DNA from: Acanthochlamys bracteata
Lineage: Eukaryota > Streptophyta > Magnoliopsida > Pandanales > Velloziaceae
Assembly (NCBI GenBank): GCA_019914995.1
Contig: CM034129.1
Location: 11,111,547-11,175,546 of the forward strand
Direction of reading: 5' to 3'
Length of the DNA stretch: 64,000 nt
The notes under the pieces are model-generated. The model had not been told where the DNA came from and searched no databases. It saw only the letters and a list, made by a program, of their open reading frames with translations. The position numbers and the translations under genes were made by a program. Below are positions 56,814-64,000 of this stretch, piece by piece. Positions within the stretch are counted from its first letter, which is position 1. Each line of letters begins with the position of its first letter.

Positions 56814-57661
56814 TAAGGACTATAAAGCGTGTATCAGTAGCTAACAATTAGGATTTTCTTATAGAAGATTCAACATGTAAATTGTATAGGCTTTACTGAT
56901 TCATTCTTTCACTGCTAACTTGTGTAAGATCATCCTTTTTGTTTGAATGTGTAGGAAATATATTCTGGTTGTAAAAAGAAGAAGAGGACTTCCTGTTACT
57001 TCCAATGTATTCATACTACTTCATATTGTAGCTAGACGCTCACTTCAGTCGGTAATGTCTAACTACTCCCAATCTTCTTATTCAATTTTTAACAGTTCCA
57101 CGTACGTTCCAACTGTCATTACTACGGTTTCTACTTAGCAGAGTTATTCTATTTTGATTTCTCTGAAAATTAATCGGAACTTTTCTCTGAGGTGTTGGCC
57201 GACTGTCTATGATGCAGATAATATAGATACTGATTGGGTGGCTGAGAAAGCTTCCTGATATGAGAATGTTTGCTGAGACGACTGAACGGATGGCTGAGAT
57301 AGCAGCAGCACTGATGGATGCAGCAGTTGCAGAGGCACCTGAAAGTCATCGATACAGCCCCTGCGTAGGACGCTGGTCATCACTCTGACCTCATGCCTGT
57401 AAGATAAGAGTCATCGGGACCTCATTAGCTAGTTCTAGGAATCAGCGGAGCTCCAGCAAACAATTTACAGTACCATCATCTCGATGTTTGTCTACAAGTG
57501 CAAAGGTTGGTTTTCCCGAATGGAACAATTCACAGTACCACCTACGTCCCCTTATATGAACCCTCAGGGGTAAGCTCCATTCGCCTCCACTAGACATAGT
57601 ATTGCGATTAGATTCCGCTCTCGCTTCTGTGTCATATGATGTTGTAATCGTCTGTGTGCAG
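56814..57661. other. NEN 3' flank and upstream of DUF1997 relic
   Basis: Mostly unassigned. Contains the candidate exon 57227-57388. The 5' exons expected for the DUF1997 gene could not be identified here. Confidence 0.35.
57227..57388 (+). other. Candidate exon, unidentified
   Basis: After an ATATAG acceptor an open frame reads ILIGWLRKLPDMRMFAETT and then ERMAEIAAALMDAAVAEAP to a stop at 57386. It looks protein-like but I cannot name it or connect it to neighbours. Confidence 0.25.
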
Positions 57662-58536
57662 GCCTCCTTTGATGAGTACATTAGTAATCGCCATCGGGTT
57701 TTCCAAGCAATGTTTCCAGACAAGAGCAGGAGCAAGAGGATGAATGATGTGACGCTCACATCTTTGCTGACCTTCTATTTCAATTAGTGCTTTTTTGGTA
57801 ACACGTCTTATGTGATGCAGGAGGATCCAGATGTTGCCCGTGAAGTTCATGTTTGCTTCAGTGAGGCCTGTGGTAACCATGCTACTGAGATGCAAGGAAC
57901 GAGGCACTGCATACCCACCAGGCGTGCCCATACATGCCAACAGCGTCCTTGATCTCCAAGCTGTATGTATTATCAATCATTGCCTAATCTGCTGCATTCA
58001 ATCAGAAGTACCTAGCTAGTGCAAAGCTTCCTTTTCAAGTGTCCCGTTCCTAATTGGAAGTGTTGTTTTTATTTTTTCCTCGTTGTTCTGTACCTTAGAC
58101 CAGATGGGAGCTCCACGGCCTGGAAGCACTGTACACGCCAGCAGACTTCATATTTGATGTCCAGGGAACTTTATATCCTGACCGAAGAGATGGCCACAGC
58201 GGTCTGTAAGGGTACCTGAAGATGAGTATGAGCATGATCCTCCCACCTTTGCTAACTATAATTCCAGACAGCATTCTCAAGGTCACAGCAGAGACGGTCA
58301 GTATATATGGAATTATTAGAATGTTGATAGAATGTTTCAAAAATAGAAAGATGATAATTCACAAAAATAGGAATGTCGTATGGCAGGTTCTTACAAGACT
58401 GGTGAAGAGAATGAAGCAGGAAGTAAACAGCAGCTTGCTCTCTGACTGCTGCTGCTTCACAAGGGAAAAGCTACAACCTGCACACTCTGCTACCAGTTAT
58501 CTTGCAAGACAGTTATGTTACAGTTCTTCGTCATAG
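57662..58536 (+). pseudogene. DUF1997-family gene with disabling lesions
   Basis: Exons 57662-57748 (DEYISNRHRVFQAMFPDKS), 57821-57962 (RIQMLPVKFMFASVRPVV and YPPGVP), 58099-58296 (TRWELHGLEAL, TLYPDRRDGHSGL) and 58387-58536 (VLTRLVKRMKQEVNSSLLSD). The family is a plant protein of unknown function, often plastid. Two lesions: joining exon 1 to 2 at the obvious splice sites shifts frame, losing the usual EEW before RIQ; and in exon 3 CTG TAA GGG (58207-58209) gives a stop where Lys is expected (L-K-G). The downstream exons remain intact, so decay is recent, or the stop is a sequence error. 5' exons were not found. Confidence 0.65.
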
Positions 58537-58779
58537 AAATTCTGTTCCACCCTCCGAAAGCGGGAAGTGATACGAACTTTGGATTCTTTGATTTTATAGT
58601 GCTTCTGTACGGTTTGAATATCATGAATTTAAGAATTCTGTATGTTACTCAGCTACATATCTAAGACTGCTGAGGTCAATGTTAAACACCATGGAGGCAT
58701 ATGAAATTTGTAACAAAATAACATCGAATATGATGTATATTATGGCAACTCTACAATTTGAAACAACTTTCTTTCTTTC
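58537..58779. other. Short spacer between convergent genes
   Basis: Contains only 3' flanks. Confidence 0.5.
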
Positions 58780-60975
58780 CTACTGGTCCTCAAGAGACCT
58801 TTTACGAGCTCTCAGATTTTGCTCAAGGCTTTTGGGTAATGGGGGTGTTGTTCCTCGATGAAATAGTACAGCAAGAGCTCTCATCTTCCCGCAGATGTCA
58901 AAAACCTGGGCAGGATTACCAGCAGAGTATCTTCAGAAAAAACCAAGTCATCATAATAAATTTGTATTTGGGTCTCTTTAATATTTACCACTGATGCCTC
59001 AAGTTCTGCAACACCTTTGCAGCCTTGACCTCCCCCTTCTAGCAGGTCACAGTACCGTACTGCTTCATGCTCATCTTCAAATACCTGCGTATACGGACTA
59101 CAAAGTCTATTAACGACTATTCCTCAGATTGCACTACAAGCAAAAATAAAAAAGAACAAATAAAGGTAAATCAAATGCAAGCTTCAAGAGTAGTGGCTCT
59201 AGGGTCACTACTGTCATCACAAGGCAATCGATAGGAACTTCTGGGAGCTGTAACTGGCATTCATTTGGTAAAGGAAGGAGAACTAGCATATGAGACACAT
59301 ATCAGCAAACAACAATAGTAAGGATGCCTTATTAGCAGGAATGAAATGACTCAAATAAAAAAGTTCTGTCTAGTACCCTGCACGTATGCCCTTGTACATG
59401 TGTGGATTATCACGCAAGGAACATGAAAGCACATGTTCAAGTTGCTCAGAAGGCTATAGCTCGTGGATGATGCATCTGGCAAGTCATTGGCGAAGTTGGA
59501 GCTCTATTTGGATTAGTAAATAACTCGAATGCTAGCATTTTTGTTATGTTTCAGGCATCTTGAGACTGAAAAGTTCGATTCTGGATGCAGATGGCCTCTA
59601 CATTCGCTTTTCAGCCTATGGTGCAGATATTCATTACAAAATACCAGAAATACGAAATGCTTATTAGCATTACTTGTTTTCTCCGCTTTTGAAAATACTA
59701 TAGCTTGAGATCTATAGCCACCAGTACATTTCCATTCCTTCTAAGTCCATGCTTGAAATCAACAAGTAAAATCATCAAAACTCTATGAAGCACAATATGT
59801 CTGAACATTTACTCAACTAGCAACATACAATCTACAAGGGAACAACTTCCTTAAGGTCTTTGTTTAGCTATTCTTTTATCTCCATTACAAACAACCTCAG
59901 TTCAACCGAACTGAAATGCAAGCATCATCGGAAAAGTGTTGCAAATCATGGTTCAAAAGGGTCAAATGAAAGTATCAATCCTAGTTGAATTATTAGTTTA
60001 GATGTGATCGAAGAGGTGTTTGGCCTTCAGTGAGAGACTCCGAGGTATCAGTTTATGTATTAGTTAGTGTAAGCAGATGTTAGAAAGAAAGACTTACAAG
60101 TACTCCCTCTCTGATGTCTTCGACGAGCATCTGGAATCTAGTTGCTCCAGATGTTGAGCGTAGTGAATTGATACCACTTGACTGTTTTCTTCCTCGTCCA
60201 GAGAAGAGTAGGCTGAGTTCTCTTTCGACCTCACTGTGCACATTTAATTACAAGGAAATGAATCCATCTATTATCTTTCTTGCTGCATATGTAATTAGCA
60301 AGGAGAAGAAAGGAAGTGTGTATGAACCTGCGGTTCCTGCGTGTTTTCATGGTGCACAGTTGATTTTCGTTTCGTGTCAAAACATAAACAGGCTTGTAAT
60401 GATCTCTCCAGGGATTTGTTTCGAGAACTGCATACATGTGTAATTTAGCAAAGATTTCATGAGAGCATCTATGAACAAAAACAAGCCAGTAGTGACAGAA
60501 GGATAGTATTACCGTCGTAGCTGAGGGAGTCGATGGTTTGGATGATTTGGCGGCGGAGGTGGTAAGCAGGGGAGGAGACGTTGCGAACGAACTGATCGGA
60601 GGAGTTTGGGATGCTGCCGTCCATCCCAAGAGCCCGTTGCAACTCCTTTTCAACCTCATCCATCTCGTCCTCTGGTTCAGGGGATGACGATGAAGGTGAG
60701 CCCGCTGCTGCAGCTGCAGACCATCTACTTCGCCTTTTTCTATTGATGAGCATGCGGAGAGGGGAACAAGGAGCTGAGAGGAGCGATATCCTACTGCTGC
60801 TGCTGGAGTTGGTTGAGGGGAGATGACGATGATGACTCGGTCGTGCTGCTCTTGCAGTTTTGATGCTTCTTGTTGTTATATCCATGGTCATGGTCATGGA
60901 GGGAATATTAGTAACTGGGATGGAGGTTCTCTTGGCCATACCCACGGATGCAGTCGACATCGCCGCCGCTTCCAT
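58780..60975 (-). CDS. DUF3110-family plastid protein (306 aa, 5 exons)
   Basis: Minus exons 60513-60975, 60328-60427, 60098-60233, 58989-59084 and 58780-58905, total 921 bases in frame. The first 75 residues are rich in Ser, Thr, Arg and Ala with few acids, a likely chloroplast transit peptide. The core HYKPVYVLTRNENQLCTM and VFEDEHEAVRYCDLLEGGGQG match DUF3110 (tolerant of cyanobacterial origin), and the C-terminus VFDICGKMRALAVLFHRG ends KRSLEDQ. No known function. The last-but-one donor could be GTG|GTAAAT or three bases earlier; both keep frame. Confidence 0.85.
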
Positions 60976-61642
60976 AAGGCAGCGGCGTGCCCGACAAATA
61001 GATACAGAGCTAGCTAATGAACTATTTTCGATGGTAAGCGAAGAAGAAGACGAAGAATAATAGCAACGAAGAAAGACAGAAATGACAGAGAAAAGTAGGT
61101 CTAGCTATAGCGCGCCACGCTACCCAGATCAGATCAGAACATCGTCGTCAGCAAGACTCGGACAACGAAGCAAAAGAAAATATCAGGAGGAACTAATTGA
61201 ATTCTAGCCCGACACGCCACTGCCTTCCCAACAAACTCTACACCTTATATATTTTACTTCTGGACTGCCGCCCAAATTGCATTCCACCTACTTGTCGCCT
61301 AATCTCTTAATAGGAAGCGAGCAATTTCAAAACATTCAACATGCAACTTCGAGACTGAAAAATCATATCAAAACCTGGATAATCTCTTGCCAACATGCAA
61401 CTCAGTACCAACATCTCATTGTTATCACAGTTACTGTATCCAAAAGGCACCATACACCGCAAGAAAGACTCTGAAAGTACCAAATAGGCCGGGCTAACAT
61501 GATAACATCAAAATTACACTACATTACAACAGGAAGAGTAAATTCTTGATACAATTCCAAAAGTTTCCAAAATTCAGTTTTATGACATCTAAGAACAATG
61601 TCCGATCTTTATATTATTTTGTTTTACCTTCCAACTGACACT
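60976..61642. other. Intergenic, DUF3110 promoter
   Basis: No gene recognised. Confidence 0.4.
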
Positions 61643-63846
61643 TCATGTCAACATATGACTGGTTTTCATGTCAGCTGCCTCCTTGAGAGTCCCCTTCTTC
61701 ACATGCTCCCACCATTTCATCAGGAAGTTGCTGACAACCAGCCTGAACCATGGAGACAACTTCACCTCTCCTACATCAGCTTTCCTGGCCAGTTCCTTTA
61801 GCTGTTCACGGTTCACATATTTCACATCAGCAACTTCATCAGGATTTGGGTGCACATTAACATCCCAAACAATGAACAGCACATAATCAACTGCATCATA
61901 ATGGAACTTGAGATCATTAGCAACACAGTCACGATAACGTAAGAGACCCTTTCAGGAAAGGAGAAAAAAATAAGTTTTCTGAACTCACGTTCATGCTCTC
62001 CCCATTTTCCATCAGAAGGCGTTTTATACAGCAATCTTCCAAGGGGAACGAACTGATCAACTGGAAGTTCTTCAGGAGAGTATTCCCAGTTCATCCAGCA
62101 ACTTCCTCTGGGCGGCATTCCTTACCCCTGCATATAAATGAGATCGCCATAAAAACAACATAACATGCAGTAAAATAACCTTTCCAGCACCTACAAGGTC
62201 AAACGTAGGTGGTCATCTTCAATAAGCTCAGATTCACGATACAGGGGATGGCTGCAGCATATGTTTGTCCATACTAACGGAAAGGTTACCTTCGTAGCAG
62301 ATCTTTGCTACACGTAGACAAAAGGGACATCAGACACGAATTATAGGACATAAAGCACTACAAACTAATGAGAGCGAGTCAAATGATAACTTTAGATATG
62401 AATAAGGTTCTAACACCAACAGAAACAAGAGACTCGTACATCTCTGTAGTACAAAAGGTACGAGCTTATCTACTTTCTTCAGTTAAGTGCTAAATTTATC
62501 CCTGAAGACAAAAGTCAAAATATGATTCTTTTCCACTAAAATTTATTTTTTTTGACAAATGCTTTTTTTTCTTGAGGGAAGCTTGAAGGTATACAGAAGT
62601 GCAAAAATTTTTTGTTCATGCTCAAGCAAGCAGAGCGACAAATTGGTTCTTAAAAGAACACTTGTCCCACACAGCTGCAGAGACTCTAAAGAGCTTAAAA
62701 CCCTTACGTTGATACTGATACCAACACATATTAGTTGGTTGCCAAGGTTAGTAATAAGATACAAAGTAAATCGAAAGTGATGATCATTTTATGTGTGACC
62801 ATTAATACAGAAAGGGTTTTAGGGGATGTTTGGGAATGCTTATGAAATAGATATTTTCTGAAACGAAGAATATTCTGAAAATTTTTGAAAAATAAGCTTT
62901 ACTTTTTTGACGTAAAAAAATAATAAAATAAGCAATAATAAGATCTTACTACGTAGAATTTTTTTACTTTCTAAATTTTAAAAAAATTTCTATAGAATGT
63001 TGTGGAAAATTTATTGAAAAATGTGAAATGAAAAGTTGGAATAAAATGGAGTTGAATAGCACTCCAAACATCCCCATCATTGAACAAAGTTGATAGAGCT
63101 CAATCATCAATAGGTAAAACTCTTATTTGTTCACTGCAACAACTAATTTAAACAAGAAACTCATGAACAACAGTGCTACTATAATTCAAAGTTACATTAC
63201 ATTATTCAATTCATGATTATGAGAGTGTTTCTAAGCTTCCCTCAACACAAAACAACCATCATGAAACCAAAAATCAATACCAGAGCATTCTCAAAAGTAT
63301 CCATAAGCATAATAGAACCAAGTCCATTCACATAAACTAATAATTAACTAGACCGTAGTTATAAGCTAGCAAGAACTAAGAAGTATAGAGCTTCAAAAGG
63401 TGCGAGAAGAGTCCCCAGGAAAAAAGTATACCTGCACAAGCAACTCATACTTAGAGTTGAACAGAAACACGCTGAAAGCTCTATGGAGTACATTTTCTGA
63501 TTCAATCTTTTCCATGAGATGTCCTAACAAATCAAGCAGGGTTGACCATCATTACATGTCAGAAAGGGTACTAAAATTTCATATCAAAAGATTGCTACAG
63601 TCTCAGAAAACCTCATACAGATAGCCCAAAGCGCATATGCACATCTAATTAAGAAACTCCAAAAAAAATTTACTGCAAAGTGGATTCTCGCACTACATGG
63701 AAAGCATAAACGCACTGTTTATATATGATCATGTGTTTAACATGAGTGATGAGTTAGATCTCAAAATACATAAGAGAACTCTCTGGCTTAGAATTGTATT
63801 TAGATTCATGTCCCACAACATTGTCCTGCTCATCACGGAAATACAC
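61643..63846 (-). pseudogene. IDI: Isopentenyl-diphosphate delta-isomerase gene, disabled, 5' end beyond window
   Basis: Minus exons 63792-63846 (DEQDNVVGHESKYN), 63432-63523 (HLMEKIESENVLHRAFSVFL), 62205-62307 (QRSATKVTFPLVWTNICCSH), 61989-62127 (RNAAQRKLLDELGI, then ELPVDQFVPLGRLLY and WGEHE) and 61643-61890 (LDYVLFIVWDVNV to the stop). IDI interconverts IPP and DMAPP; the catalytic Cys in NICCSH and the WGEHE Glu are still encoded. Lesions: the donor after SKYN reads T|CTAAG instead of GTAAG; the next exon joined to that T gives TGA where Cys is expected; and one extra base after ELGI shifts the frame before ELPVDQF. Revcomp GTAAGT at the right edge (64000) may be the donor of the first exon. 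A MITE lies in the second-last-but-one large intron. Confidence 0.75.
62822..63075. mobile_element. 254-bp MITE-like element
   Basis: Ends GGGGATGTTTGGGAATGCT and, inverted, GGGGATGTTTGGAGTGCT match over 18 bases with two differences. AT-rich, non-coding. Target duplication is unclear. It lies in an intron of the IDI pseudogene. Confidence 0.7.
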
Positions 63847-64000
63847 CTACAAACAAAAAAGAGCATCAATTTTGGTAATAAATTAACCAATCCCATAATC
63901 AAATTTTATTCACAAACTAAAATAACTGCTCAGTTTTCTTAGAGTGATAATACAGAAGTTGTCATCATGATCGTGATTTCGATTACAAACTCAAACTTAC
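63847..64000. other. Intron sequence at right edge
   Basis: Likely the first intron of the IDI pseudogene; the minus-strand reading from 64000 begins GTAAGTTTGAG. Confidence 0.4.

Overview
The window is plant nuclear DNA from a flowering plant. It is AT-rich, carries many short exons with GT-AG introns, and encodes plant-only families: a photosystem I antenna protein, PPR proteins, a CslA glycosyltransferase, a PSY-type peptide precursor, NEN and DUF3110/DUF1997 proteins. I cannot name the species. I read the exon structures by hand from splice sites, frame and remembered family motifs; I ran no alignment.

Layout. 1-16 kb: the 3' part of a CslA mannan synthase (+), a three-exon PSY-like sulfated-peptide precursor (+), an HNH-domain protein (-) flanked by two copies of a short hairpin repeat, a single-exon CML-type EF-hand protein (+), a 686-bp MITE-like element, a DYW-class PPR gene (-) head to head with a lipoate-ligase-like gene (+), and LHCA4 (-). 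16-21 kb: a ten-exon PTB3-like RNA-binding protein (-). 20.8-23.1 kb: a rearranged block of gene fragments. 23-36 kb: two PPR genes (-), a CYP704-like P450 (-) and a TPR/SET protein (-). 37-50 kb: a 20-exon membrane DnaJ/thioredoxin-like protein (+) and a p24-delta cargo receptor (+). 50-64 kb: a decayed VIK-type kinase (-), an NEN-type exonuclease (+), a damaged DUF1997 gene (+), a DUF3110 plastid protein (-) and a damaged isopentenyl-diphosphate isomerase gene (-) that probably continues past the right edge.

Most genes here are unrelated housekeeping neighbours, as is usual in plants; I see no operon-like pathway and no clear new multi-gene system. The strongest unusual items are the PSY-like peptide gene, the chimeric block at 20.8-23.1 kb built from pieces of three neighbouring genes, the J-like protein lacking HPD, the three broken genes at the right (VIK, DUF1997, IDI), a foldback element with 56-base perfect arms inside an intron, and a tandem duplication that copies an exon end and its splice donor in the NEN gene.
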